A stretch of DNA of 64,000 bases, from assembly GCA_963821925.1 (NCBI GenBank), contig CAWGFO010000009.1, positions 372,001 to 436,000 on the forward strand, read 5' to 3'. The translations under genes were made by a program, and so were the position numbers. Below the pieces are notes generated by a model. The model made no database searches. It saw nothing but the letters and a program-made list of their open reading frames with translations, and was not told the origin of the DNA. Position 1 is the first letter of the stretch, and every line of letters begins with the position of its first letter. Below are positions 32,752 through 40,356 of this stretch, one piece after another. The DNA is from JAOUEA01 sp963821925. Its GTDB lineage: Bacteria > Actinomycetota > UBA4738 > HRBIN12.

Positions 32752-33516
32752 CCGCCCGCAGGTCGTGGCTGCGACCGCGCATCCTGATCGCCGTGGTCCT
32801 GGCACTCGTCGTGGCCGGGGTCTGCGTGAAGCTCGGCTTCTGGCAGCTGGACCGCCTGCACGGGCGGCGGGACGTCAACGCCAGGATCCGGGTGGGGCTC
32901 GCACAGCCCGCGCGGCCGTTGAGCGAGCTGCTCGCCGAGCACCCGGCGACGGCGCTCGGCTTCCGCCAGATCACCGTCACCGGAACCTACGACACGGCCG
33001 ACGAGGTGATCCTGTACGGGCGGACGCTCGACGGCCGGAACGGCAACCACGTCCTCACCCCGCTCCGGCCGAGCGGCGGCGGGCCGCTCGTGATCGTCGA
33101 TCGTGGCTGGGTGCCGTTCGAGATGGACACGCCGCCGGTGGGGGCTGCGGCCGCGCCGAGCGGCACGGTGACCGTGACGGGAGCGCTCTTCCCGCCGGAC
33201 GCGACGGGCGGCGACGTCCTCACGTCCCCGACCGTGAGCCGGGTCGACCTCACCCAGCTCGCCGCGACGCTCGGCCAGGAAGTGCTCCCGATGTACGTAC
33301 TGCTGGCCGAGCAGGACCCCGCCCAGCCGAACGGACTCCCGCGGCCCGCATCCCTGCCCGAGCTCACCGAAGGTCCCCACCTGAGCTACGCGCTCCAGTG
33401 GTTCGCGTTCGCGACGATCGCGGTCGTCGGGCTGGTCGTGCTCGTCCGCCGCGACCTGCGGGATCAGCGCAGCCCGGACGGACACGGCCGGCGACGGAGC
33501 GGCCGGACCCGGCTAG
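32748..33516 (+). CDS. SURF1-family cytochrome oxidase assembly protein, frame open past its expected end
   Basis: The frame begins MTARRSWLRPRILI at CTG 32748, overlapping the SDR stop (CTGA) with GGAGG 10 nt ahead; no ATG/GTG/TTG is available before the first helix. SURF1 signatures are KLGFWQLDRLHGRR after helix 1, VIVDRGWVPFE, and HLSYALQWFAFATIAVVGL at helix 2. It helps heme insertion into cytochrome c oxidase. The frame has no stop until 35408, running antisense through the next gene. A TAG at 33514-33516, one frame over, shares CTAG with the opposing stop and is the expected end, so a one-base indel between 33440 and 33512 is likely. Function is clear; the C-terminus is not. Confidence 0.8.
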
Positions 33517-35291
33517 TCGATCGGGGCTCGGGGCGCCGTCTTGGCGCCGCCGAGGAGCGGCAATCCGAAGTTCTCCTGGATCGCTCTCGTCAGGCTGTAG
33601 TGGCTGTAGAAGGTGCCGTCGATCCCGGCCGGGATCCGGGCCGACACGAGCATCGTCACCACCTGGCACGTCGACTTCTTCGCCGCCCAGACGGCCGGGT
33701 CCGAGCAGTTGATGCCCCAGTTCCCCTTGTTCAGCACCGATTCCTCGTTCGACTCGTCCCACGTGACGATCACGAGCGTGTCCCCGGCCTGGTAGCTCGG
33801 GGTGCCGGCGATCGCCGAGACGATCCGCTCGATGTACTCGTCGCCGATGCGGATCCGGGCGGCCTTCGTCTCGCCCGTCACGCCCTCGCACACCCCGTTC
33901 TGCCAGTGCATGTCGTAGCAGTAATCCGGCGCGATCCACGAGAAGTCCGGCAGCGCGTCCGCCGCGATGTCGTTCCAGAGGTAGGGGTCGAGGGGCACGT
34001 CGTACGTCGCACAGGTGTTGTCGCCGCTCTTCCCGAGGTTCGTGAACCAGAACGCGGGGTTGTGCCCGCTCCGGTAGTAGGGCACCGCACTCGTGTTCGC
34101 CGAGCAGTTCTTCGGCATCGACTGGTTGTAGTCCTTCCACGTCCCACCGGAGACGTTCAGCTGGTGGAACACGTTGTCGGCGTTCGACGAGCACCCGAGG
34201 CAGGTCTCGAACGTTCCGCTCACCACCGCCAGGTAGTTCGGGAAGCTCGGATGCGTCTCGCCGGCGGCGTTCGTCAACAGTCGGCAGTTGTCCGCCAGCA
34301 TGTGCGTGTACGGCGCGTCGGTGGCCGCCTGCCAGGCGGGGAAGGTGAGGTTCTCCTCCATGATCACGACGATGTGCTCGTACGGGCGGGTGCTGCGTGC
34401 CGCGATCCCGCAGGGGGCCGTGCCCCCGCCGCCCGACCCCGCCGGGGTCGTCACGGATGCGGGATCCGAGTCCGCCGAGACGTGGCCCGCCGCGTCGAGG
34501 GCGCGCACCGTGTAGCTGTACGCGGTCTCGGGCGACAGCGCCGTGTCCGTCCAGCTCAGCGTCGTCCCGCCGACGGTCATGACCTTGTTCCCGCCCCGGT
34601 ACACGTCGTACCCGGATACCGCGATGTCGTCGTGCGATGCATCCCACGAGACGGTGGCCGAGGTGGGTCCGCCCGCGACGGCGCGCGCGTTCTGGGGCAC
34701 GGTCGGGGCGCCCGTGTCGGGCTGCGCCGTTCCCTGGACGAGCGACAGGTCGTCCATGTCGAACGTCCACCCGCTCGGCGGGGACGACCGCGTCACGTTC
34801 ATCGTCAGGCGGTCACCCGTCGTCTTGATCACGTACGAGGTCGGGGGGAACGCCTGCCAGGTGGTCGACGCCGCGACGCACGCCTGCGCCGACCCCACGG
34901 TCGTCGTTGCCGACGCGGGGATCTCCTTGAGCTCGAGGCAGACGGTCCCCGACGACCCGTCGGTGCGCACCCACCCCGATATCAGGTACGACGTGCCGGC
35001 GGTCGCGTTCGTCACGGGCTTCGACGTCGTGTACGCGTAGACCTTGCTCACGCCCGCGTTCGCCGTGATCCGCGCCGCGCGGCCGCCGGTCCTTCCCGCG
35101 GTGAGTCCGATCGTGCCGCCGCTCGCGGCCCACCCGGAGGTCGAGCCGGTTCCGCTGCCCTCGAACGTGCCGTTCTGGAGCAGCTCGGTCGCACCCTGTG
35201 CTGGGATGATCTGCAGCGCCAGGACCGACGCCACCAGAGCGAGGCCCAGCGTGATCGATGTCGTCATCCGGCGCCGTCGTCGTTCCGTCAC
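33513..35291 (-). CDS. Secreted phosphoesterase with a fibronectin III domain
   Basis: The 592-residue protein has a twin-arginine-like or Sec signal (MTERRRRRMTTSITLGLALV, cleavage near QGA), an N-terminal carbohydrate-binding-like beta-sandwich (40-190; NGTFEGSGTGSTSGWAASGG), a fibronectin type III domain (200-285; ATVSWDASHDDIAVSGYDV) and a C-terminal phosphoesterase/AcpA-like domain (300-592) with HIVVIMEENLTF, HPSFPNYLAVVSG and VIVTWDESNEE. The last belongs to the phosphatase/phospholipase C superfamily. It should hydrolyse phosphate esters outside the cell; the exact substrate is unknown. It is convergent with SURF1. Confidence 0.9.
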   Translation of the reverse strand: MTERRRRRMTTSITLGLALVASVLALQIIPAQGATELLQNGTFEGSGTGSTSGWAASGGTIGLTAGRTGGRAARITANAGVSKVYAYTTSKPVTNATAGTSYLISGWVRTDGSSGTVCLELKEIPASATTTVGSAQACVAASTTWQAFPPTSYVIKTTGDRLTMNVTRSSPPSGWTFDMDDLSLVQGTAQPDTGAPTVPQNARAVAGGPTSATVSWDASHDDIAVSGYDVYRGGNKVMTVGGTTLSWTDTALSPETAYSYTVRALDAAGHVSADSDPASVTTPAGSGGGGTAPCGIAARSTRPYEHIVVIMEENLTFPAWQAATDAPYTHMLADNCRLLTNAAGETHPSFPNYLAVVSGTFETCLGCSSNADNVFHQLNVSGGTWKDYNQSMPKNCSANTSAVPYYRSGHNPAFWFTNLGKSGDNTCATYDVPLDPYLWNDIAADALPDFSWIAPDYCYDMHWQNGVCEGVTGETKAARIRIGDEYIERIVSAIAGTPSYQAGDTLVIVTWDESNEESVLNKGNWGINCSDPAVWAAKKSTCQVVTMLVSARIPAGIDGTFYSHYSLTRAIQENFGLPLLGGAKTAPRAPID

Positions 35292-35404
35292 GTGTCTCCG
35301 CCCTCGCTCTGGTCGCTCATCGGTCGTAGTGCATCGAACCTAGTCCTCTCGGCGCCGCAGGGTCAACGGCATCCCGGAGATCGGTGGGACGCCGGGGATC
35401 GTTC

Positions 35405-35450
35405 CTGAATCGTTCGCGCGCAAGGCAGCCGGCTGTGGCGCACGATTCAG
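35405..35450. terminator. Long hairpin at the glbO 3' end
   Basis: CTGAATCGT (35405-35413) pairs perfectly with ACGATTCAG (35442-35450); a GCGC/GCGC pair and a CAGCCGGCTG core lie inside. The right arm contains the glbO stop, so it probably ends the glbO transcript and may insulate the phosphoesterase promoter beyond. Confidence 0.55.
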
Positions 35451-35836
35451 TCGAGGTTGCGCATCGCCTCGGCCGCCATGTCGAAGTACTCGCGCAACGC
35501 GGCCTCGACAGGGGGGCTCGGCTCGAGCGCGCCGACCGCCTCGCGCATGTGGAGGAGCCATCGGTCACGCGCCTCGGGGCCGATCGCGAACGGCGCGTGC
35601 CGCATCCGCAACCGAGGATGGCCGCGTTCATCCGAGTAGGTCTGCGGCCCGCCCCAGTACTGAGCGAGGAAGAGCGTCAGCCGGTGCCGGGCACCGTCGA
35701 GGTCGTCGTGATCGGGATAGAGCGCCAGGAGCACGTCGTCGCGCTCGACGCCCTCGTAGAAGCGGTCCACGAGACGCTCGAAGAAGGCCATGCCTCCCAC
35801 GGCGTCGTACAGGGTCTGCGGTTCCTGCTCGTCCAC
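35447..35836 (-). CDS. glbO: Group II truncated haemoglobin (trHbO)
   Basis: The 129-residue globin has the type II hallmarks: LYDAVGGMAFFERLVDRFY, FLAQYWGGPQTYSDERGHPR (Tyr CD1 region), then RMRHAPFAIGPEARDRW with the proximal His in the F helix and WLLHMREAV. It binds O2 and probably CO and NO in the cytoplasm; mycobacterial GlbO is linked to respiration. It starts at GTG 35836 with a TACACT box (35849-35844 on the minus strand) 7 bp upstream, a leaderless arrangement. It is divergent from the sirtuin gene, and both have such near-start -10 boxes. Confidence 0.95.
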   Translation of the reverse strand: MDEQEPQTLYDAVGGMAFFERLVDRFYEGVERDDVLLALYPDHDDLDGARHRLTLFLAQYWGGPQTYSDERGHPRLRMRHAPFAIGPEARDRWLLHMREAVGALEPSPPVEAALREYFDMAAEAMRNLD

Positions 35837-35843
35837 GACCCCG

Positions 35844-35849
35844 AGTGTA
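35844..35849 (-). promoter_or_regulatory. -10 box for glbO
   Basis: TACACT on the minus strand ends 7 bp before GTG 35836. The interval has no ribosome-binding site, so the transcript should be leaderless. Confidence 0.45.
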
Positions 35850-35863
35850 CGGAGCCGCGTCCC

Positions 35864-35869
35864 TAGACT
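35864..35869 (+). promoter_or_regulatory. -10 box for the sirtuin gene
   Basis: TAGACT lies 8 bp before ATG 35878. Together with the glbO box it makes a compact divergent promoter pair 41 bp between the two start codons. Confidence 0.5.
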
Positions 35870-35877
35870 GGACCGCG

Positions 35878-36630
35878 ATGGCCACGACGACGAACGACGC
35901 GAGGACCTGGGTCGCGAACGCCGAGCGGATCGCCGCCCTCACCGGCGCCGGGATCAGCACCGACTCGGGGATCCCCGACTTCCGCGGGCCGAACGGCGTC
36001 TGGACCAAGAACCCCGAGGCGCAGCGGATGGTCACGATCACCGACTACCTCGCCGACCCCGAGGTCCGGATCGCGGCATGGCAGGAGCGCCTGCACCACC
36101 CCGCGTGGTCGGCCCAGCCCGGTCCCGGGCACCGCGCGCTCGTGGCGCTGGAGCGCGGTGGCCGCTTGGGCGCGATCGCGACCCAGAACATCGACGGCCT
36201 GCATCAGGCGGCCGGGAGCGATCCTTCGCTGGTGCTCGAGCTCCACGGCACGTTGCACGAGGCGATCTGTCTGTCGTGCGGACGGCGGACGCCGATGCGG
36301 GAAGCCCTCGCTCGCGTCGAGGCGGGCGAGCCCGACCCGGCCTGTCTGGCGTGCGGTGGGATCCAGCGCTCGGCGACGGTCGCGTTCGGTCAGTCCCTCG
36401 ACCCCGAGATCCTGGCCGCCGCGATGGAGGCCGCGCGGGACGCCGACCTCTTCATGGCTGTCGGGACCTCGCTCACGGTGCAGCCCGCCGCCAACCTGTG
36501 CGCCATCGCCCTCGACGCCGGGGCGCGCCTCGTGATCGTGAACGCGCAGCCCACCCCGTACGACACGTTCGCCGACGCCGTGCTGTCAGCGCCGATCGGC
36601 GAGGTCCTGCCCGCGATCGTCGACGCGTGA
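35878..36630 (+). CDS. NAD-dependent protein deacylase (Sir2 family)
   Basis: ATG 35878 gives 250 residues with ALTGAGISTDSGIPDFRGP, the TQNIDGLHQ motif, catalytic His in LELHGTLHEA, a C4 zinc site (ICLSCGRR and ACLACGG) and TSLTVQPAAN / LVIVNAQPTP at the NAD pocket. All catalytic residues are present. It removes acyl groups from lysines with NAD+, often restoring acyl-CoA synthetase activity in bacteria. The class (II or III) is not assignable from motifs. It is divergent from glbO. Confidence 0.95.
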   Translation: MATTTNDARTWVANAERIAALTGAGISTDSGIPDFRGPNGVWTKNPEAQRMVTITDYLADPEVRIAAWQERLHHPAWSAQPGPGHRALVALERGGRLGAIATQNIDGLHQAAGSDPSLVLELHGTLHEAICLSCGRRTPMREALARVEAGEPDPACLACGGIQRSATVAFGQSLDPEILAAAMEAARDADLFMAVGTSLTVQPAANLCAIALDAGARLVIVNAQPTPYDTFADAVLSAPIGEVLPAIVDA

Positions 36631-36653
36631 GCGGCATCGTCGACCCGCCCTCC

Positions 36654-37139
36654 TCAGATCACGAACGGGATGTACCTGCGGGGGACCGCGCGCCGGTACG
36701 TCGCGTAGCCCGGGTAGCGTTCCGCGAGCCACCCCTCCTCACGCCGGCGCTTGCCCTCGACGAGCGCCGCGAGCAGCGCGGTCGGCAGGAGCGCCCACGG
36801 CGACGTCAGGAGCGACCATCCGAGCGCGGCCAGCAAGCCGCCGCCGTAGATCGGGTGGCGGGCGAGGGCGTACACGCCCCCTTCGCGGAGCTCGCCACCC
36901 TCGATCGGCGCCGGGAAGGGCGTGAGCGAGGGCCCGAGGTGGCGGATGCCCGCCCCCGCGAGCACGACGCCGGCGGGTACCAGGGCCGCACCCGCGATCG
37001 CGAGCGCCGGGCTCACGCCCGCGGGCCAACCAGGTGCGGCGATCCCGACGACGACGAGCACGAGGATCAGCACGGCTTGCGCCGCTACCCATCCCCCGCC
37101 CCTGCCGGTGGTGTTCTCCGAGGACCCTTCGGCGCCCAT
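36654..37139 (-). CDS. Membrane methyltransferase of the ICMT/PEMT family
   Basis: The 161-residue protein has four hydrophobic helices (WVAAQAVLILVLVVVGI, ALAIAGAALVPAGVVL, GGGLLAALGWSLLTSP, ALLPTALLAALVEG) and the C-terminal SAM/substrate motif GVYALARHPIYGGGL followed by EEGWLAERYPGYATYR. This is the phospholipid methyltransferase / isoprenylcysteine methyltransferase fold. Bacterial members methylate lipids or unknown membrane substrates; no isoprenylated proteins are expected, so the physiological substrate is unknown. It starts at ATG 37139. Confidence 0.85.
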   Translation of the reverse strand: MGAEGSSENTTGRGGGWVAAQAVLILVLVVVGIAAPGWPAGVSPALAIAGAALVPAGVVLAGAGIRHLGPSLTPFPAPIEGGELREGGVYALARHPIYGGGLLAALGWSLLTSPWALLPTALLAALVEGKRRREEGWLAERYPGYATYRRAVPRRYIPFVI

Positions 37140-37202
37140 GCCGCCAGCCTATCGGGCGGCTCGATGCCCTCCCGCCGCCGTCCTCGGGGGCCCATTCCCT
37201 GG

Positions 37203-37208
37203 TAGCGT
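37203..37208 (+). promoter_or_regulatory. Possible -10 box of the cold-shock gene
   Basis: TAGCGT lies 119 bp before the csp start. If used, it would give an untranslated leader of about 110 nt, which is common for cold-shock genes that are controlled by RNA structure. A repeat of CCGGCG elements lies in the leader. This is an inference from box position only. Confidence 0.35.
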
Positions 37209-37327
37209 GGACGGCGAGGGTACCGATCGCGGTTCGCTTCGAGCAGTTCCCTCACCCCGGCGGATGTCACGCCGGCGCCTGACGGGCAGCAGTGAGGCCC
37301 CGACGGCGAAGGAAGGAGGGAATGCTC

Positions 37328-37531
37328 ATGGCAACCGGTACCGTGAAGTGGTTCAACCCCGAGAAGGGGTTCGGCTTCATCACTCCCGAGGACGGCAGCG
37401 CCGACGTGTTCGTACACTTCAGCGCTATCGCCGGCGAGGGCTACCGCAACCTGGAAGAGGGTCAGCGCGTCGAGTTCGACGTGACCCAGGGCCAGAAGGG
37501 CCCCCAGGCCGCGAACGTCCGCGGCGTCTAA
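37328..37531 (+). CDS. Cold-shock protein (CspA family)
   Basis: I choose ATG 37328 rather than 37322 because GGAGG lies 8 nt before it and the protein then begins MATGTVKWFNPEKGFGFI. The 67-residue OB-fold has RNP1 (KGFGFI) and RNP2 (VFVHFSAI). CspA-type proteins bind single-stranded RNA and DNA, remove mRNA structure and may be needed at all temperatures in actinobacteria. A strong hairpin terminator follows. Confidence 0.97.
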   Translation: MATGTVKWFNPEKGFGFITPEDGSADVFVHFSAIAGEGYRNLEEGQRVEFDVTQGQKGPQAANVRGV

Positions 37532-37554
37532 GTCGCAGACGAGCATCGCTCGAC

Positions 37555-37584
37555 GAGAGCCCGGCGCTTCGGCGCCGGGCTCTC
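37555..37584 (+). terminator. Intrinsic hairpin terminator after the cold-shock gene
   Basis: A 13-bp perfect stem (GAGAGCCCGGCGC / GCGCCGGGCTCTC) with the stable UUCG tetraloop lies 23 bp after the csp stop. The tail is GTGCGTTCC rather than a T-run, as is common in actinobacterial terminators. Confidence 0.8.
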
Positions 37585-37613
37585 GTGCGTTCCGGGCATG
37601 CCATGCTTCGGTC

Positions 37614-38606
37614 GTGACCGACGCCGAGCCGCACGATCACGTGCCCCAGGATCGACCCTCGATGCTCGAGCGCGAGCGACTCCGCGCATCCCGATGGGAG
37701 CACACGATCGAGGAACGGGTGCGACCCCGACTCGCGGCGACCGCGGAGCGCCGCCCGGTCCTGTGGCGCCGCCTCCTCGCCCCTTCCCTGACCGTGGCCG
37801 TGCGCGTCTCGCGCGACGCGCTCGGGATCCAGGCGGGCTCCCTCACCTACGGCGCGTTCCTGTCCCTGCCGCCGCTCCTGCTGATCCTGATGTCGATCGC
37901 CGGCGCGCTCCTGCGGAGCCACCCGCAGGCCTCGCAGGACCTGGTGACCACCGTGACGAACGTCGTTCCCGGGCTCGACCAGGTGATCAACGCGAACGTC
38001 GAGCTGAGGAGCGTGCAGCAGCTGGGGGTCGGGTTGGTCGGGGTGGGGGCGGTGATCTGGGCGGCGTCGGGCTTCGCGGCGCGGACGCGCCATGCCCTCG
38101 GCGTCGTGTTCAGGACCGAGCGCACCGGGCTCGTCGCGGGACGGATCTCGGCCGCCTTTCTGGGGACGCCGATCATCCTGCTCTTCGTCGTGCTGGCGGT
38201 TGCGGGGAGCCTGTCGGCCGGGGTCCGCCTCGGTGATCTCCCCTGGGTCGCCGAGGCCGTCGGGTTGGCGAGCGTCGCGCTGGTCTCGTTCCTCTTCGTG
38301 CTGATGACCTACCGGCTGTTGACCCCCGGCCGCGGGCCGACCCTTCGCCGTCACGTCCCGGGAGCGGTCGTGTTCGCCCTCGGATGGACCGTGCTCCACC
38401 TCCTCGGCGCGACCTACGTCTCGTACGTGATCACGAGGACGACCGCGCTCTACGGCGCCGTGGGGGCGATCTTCGGCGTCCTCGCCTTCATCTACCTCAC
38501 GATGTGGCTGTTGCTGCTGGGCGCCGAGGTCTCCCAGGCGTACCGATCCACCGCCGCGGGCGTCGCCGAGGCGATCGGATCGTCGACCGAGCCCGACCCT
38601 CGGTAG
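37614..38606 (+). CDS. YihY/UPF0761-family inner-membrane protein
   Basis: From GTG 37614 the 330-residue protein has a basic N-terminal tail and about six helices: the QAGSLTYGAFLSLPPLLLIL start, VGLVGVGAVIWAASGFA, IILLFVVLAVAGSLSAG, SVALVSFLFVLMTYRLL, the VPGAVVFALGWTVLHLLG segment and YGAVGAIFGVLAFIYLTMWL. This pattern is the YihY family (formerly misnamed ribonuclease BN). The biochemical role is unknown; membership in lipid or cell-envelope processes has been suggested. Confidence 0.9.
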   Translation: MTDAEPHDHVPQDRPSMLERERLRASRWEHTIEERVRPRLAATAERRPVLWRRLLAPSLTVAVRVSRDALGIQAGSLTYGAFLSLPPLLLILMSIAGALLRSHPQASQDLVTTVTNVVPGLDQVINANVELRSVQQLGVGLVGVGAVIWAASGFAARTRHALGVVFRTERTGLVAGRISAAFLGTPIILLFVVLAVAGSLSAGVRLGDLPWVAEAVGLASVALVSFLFVLMTYRLLTPGRGPTLRRHVPGAVVFALGWTVLHLLGATYVSYVITRTTALYGAVGAIFGVLAFIYLTMWLLLLGAEVSQAYRSTAAGVAEAIGSSTEPDPR

Positions 38607-38645
38607 GCCGGCGGAGCGGCGGCACAACCTCGGGTTCGCGCTCGA

Positions 38646-38651
38646 TAGACT
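38646..38651 (+). promoter_or_regulatory. -10 box for the cNMP-binding gene
   Basis: TAGACT lies 39 bp before ATG 38691, with AGGAGG 8 nt before the start. Here the transcript should have a normal leader, unlike the near-start boxes elsewhere in the window. Confidence 0.45.
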
Positions 38652-38690
38652 CACCGCGAACGCGACCGTCCCCGCCAGGAGGAAGACCCG

Positions 38691-39122
38691 ATGACCGGAC
38701 CTGCGATCGACACCGCCGCCCTGCGCGAGACCGGGCTGTTCGCCGGGCTCTCCGACCACGACATGCAGGGCATCCTCGACGTCGGCGAACCCGTGTCGTT
38801 CGCGGCCGACCAGGCCATCTTCGAGGTCGGCGACCAGGGCGATGCGATGTACGTCGTCGCCGAGGGCGAAGCCCGGGTCGACGTGGGTGGCCGGTTCCAC
38901 ATCCTCAAGGCCGGCAACTTCTTCGGGGAGATGGCTCTGATCGCCCCCGGCAAGCGCATGGCCACCGTGAAGGCCGTGACCGACGTGTCGGCGCTCAGGA
39001 TCCCCTCCGAGCGCTTCGAGGCCTTCCTCCTGGAGCACCCCTCGGTCTCGGTCGCGCTCCTGAAGGCGCTCGTGCTGCGCTTGCGCGAGGTCGAGCAGCG
39101 CATCGACGCCTGGATGGCCTGA
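38691..39122 (+). CDS. Stand-alone cyclic nucleotide-binding domain protein
   Basis: The 143-residue protein consists of one cNMP-binding beta-roll: LFAGLSDHDMQGIL, FEVGDQGDAMYVVAEGEARV and the phosphate-binding cassette NFFGEMALIAPGKRMATV, then a C-terminal helix (VALLKALVLRLREVEQR). The cassette has FGEMAL, but the usual Arg-Thr/Ser-Ala (PRSA) is KRMATV; the arginine is retained, so cyclic nucleotide binding is possible. There is no DNA-binding domain, unlike CRP. It may regulate a partner. Nothing adjacent shows the partner. Confidence 0.9.
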   Translation: MTGPAIDTAALRETGLFAGLSDHDMQGILDVGEPVSFAADQAIFEVGDQGDAMYVVAEGEARVDVGGRFHILKAGNFFGEMALIAPGKRMATVKAVTDVSALRIPSERFEAFLLEHPSVSVALLKALVLRLREVEQRIDAWMA

Positions 39123-39234
39123 TCGCCCCGGGCCGCATGACCCTCGGATCCATGTCCCCGGGGGACCCAACGACCACTAGAGGCAGGACCGGACGGCCCG
39201 CCGAGGGCCCTCCCCGCCGTGTCAGGCTGACCGC

Positions 39235-40356
39235 ATGAGGGTGGGGTTGCCGCGTATGCACAAGGAGGCCGGTGAGCGCCGGGACTTCCTTCCGCCCTTC
39301 GTCGCGGCCCTGTGCCGCGACGGCGTCGACGGGGTCGTCCTCGAGGACGGGTACGGCTCGGGGATGGACGTCGACCCGAGCGAGTACCTGGCGGTCGCGC
39401 CATGCGTGCGGTTCGCCCCGTACCGAGAGGTGTTCGACCAGGATGTCGTGACCGTGGTGCGGTGCCCCGACGAGGTGGCGATCCGGTCGATGCGACCGGG
39501 CTCGATCCTCGTGACGATGCTGCACTTCCCCACCCGACCCGGCCGGATCCAACTGCTGGACGAGGTCGGGCTCGACGGACTCAGCCTCGACGCCGTCATC
39601 GACGACACGGGCCATCGGCTCGTCGAGAACCTCGAGTCGGTCGGCTGGAACGGCGTGGAGGCGGCCTTCAGGGAGCTGGCGCGGATCCACCCGAACTTCT
39701 CCCATCCCAGCCGGCGGCCGCTGCGCGTCACGTGCCTGGGCGCCGGCGCGGTGGGAGGTCATGCGGTCCGGGCCGCCACGAGGTACGGCGACATCCGCCT
39801 GCGCGAGGAGATGGTGGCCAGGAACGTTCCCGGCGTCGAGGTGACGGTCGTCGACTTCGATCTCACGTTGCACGAGGACTACATGCTGGGCCGGCTCGAG
39901 CGCACGGACCTGCTGATCGACGCGACGGGCCGGCTCGACACCTCGGTCCCGGTGATCCCGAACCGGTGGCTGGCCGCCCTCCCCGAGGAAGCGGTGATCC
40001 TCGACCTCTCGAGCGACCCCTACCTTCCCGATGCCGACCCGCCCATGGTCAAGGGCATCGAAGGCGTTCCCCAGGGCGACCTCGACCGATACGTCTTCCC
40101 CGTGGACCATCCCGCCTGGGATGCCCAACCACCGTCCGTTGACACGGCGAACCGGCGGCTGGCGCTGTCCTGCTACGCCTGGCCGGGGATCCATCCCCGG
40201 CGATGCATGGAGGTCTACGGCTCGCAGATCGAGCCGCTGATGACGCTCGTCCTCACCACGCCGATCGAGTCGTGGGACGAACGCAACGGCCCGCACGACA
40301 TGCGCGCGGCCGCGAGAGGAGCGCTCGCGCGATGGCGGACGACGGTCGACGGTTGA
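39235..40356 (+). CDS. Alanine dehydrogenase/transhydrogenase-superfamily protein, paralogue A
   Basis: The 373-residue protein opens MRVGLPRMHKEAGERRDFLP, which parallels the K-E-x-x-x-x-E-R-R start of alanine dehydrogenases and of fungal saccharopine dehydrogenase. A His lies in TMLHFPTRPGRIQLLD at the place of the catalytic His, and the Rossmann loop is CLGAGAVGGHAVRAATRYGD. The central section has KGIEGVPQGDLDRYVFPVDH and the C-terminal SCYAWPGIHPRRCMEVYGSQ is shared with the next gene. It should be an NAD(P)-dependent amino-acid or opine-type oxidoreductase. The substrate is not known, and the family (perhaps distinct from Ald) is unfamiliar to me. It overlaps the next gene by about 25 bp. 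Confidence 0.8.
   Translation: MRVGLPRMHKEAGERRDFLPPFVAALCRDGVDGVVLEDGYGSGMDVDPSEYLAVAPCVRFAPYREVFDQDVVTVVRCPDEVAIRSMRPGSILVTMLHFPTRPGRIQLLDEVGLDGLSLDAVIDDTGHRLVENLESVGWNGVEAAFRELARIHPNFSHPSRRPLRVTCLGAGAVGGHAVRAATRYGDIRLREEMVARNVPGVEVTVVDFDLTLHEDYMLGRLERTDLLIDATGRLDTSVPVIPNRWLAALPEEAVILDLSSDPYLPDADPPMVKGIEGVPQGDLDRYVFPVDHPAWDAQPPSVDTANRRLALSCYAWPGIHPRRCMEVYGSQIEPLMTLVLTTPIESWDERNGPHDMRAAARGALARWRTTVDG

Noticed and set aside
31452..35408. A single plus-strand frame of more than 1300 codons
   Set aside because: Only the part 32748-33516 shows homology (SURF1). The rest is upstream shadow and antisense of the phosphoesterase gene; it is treated as evidence for a missing stop, not as a giant protein.
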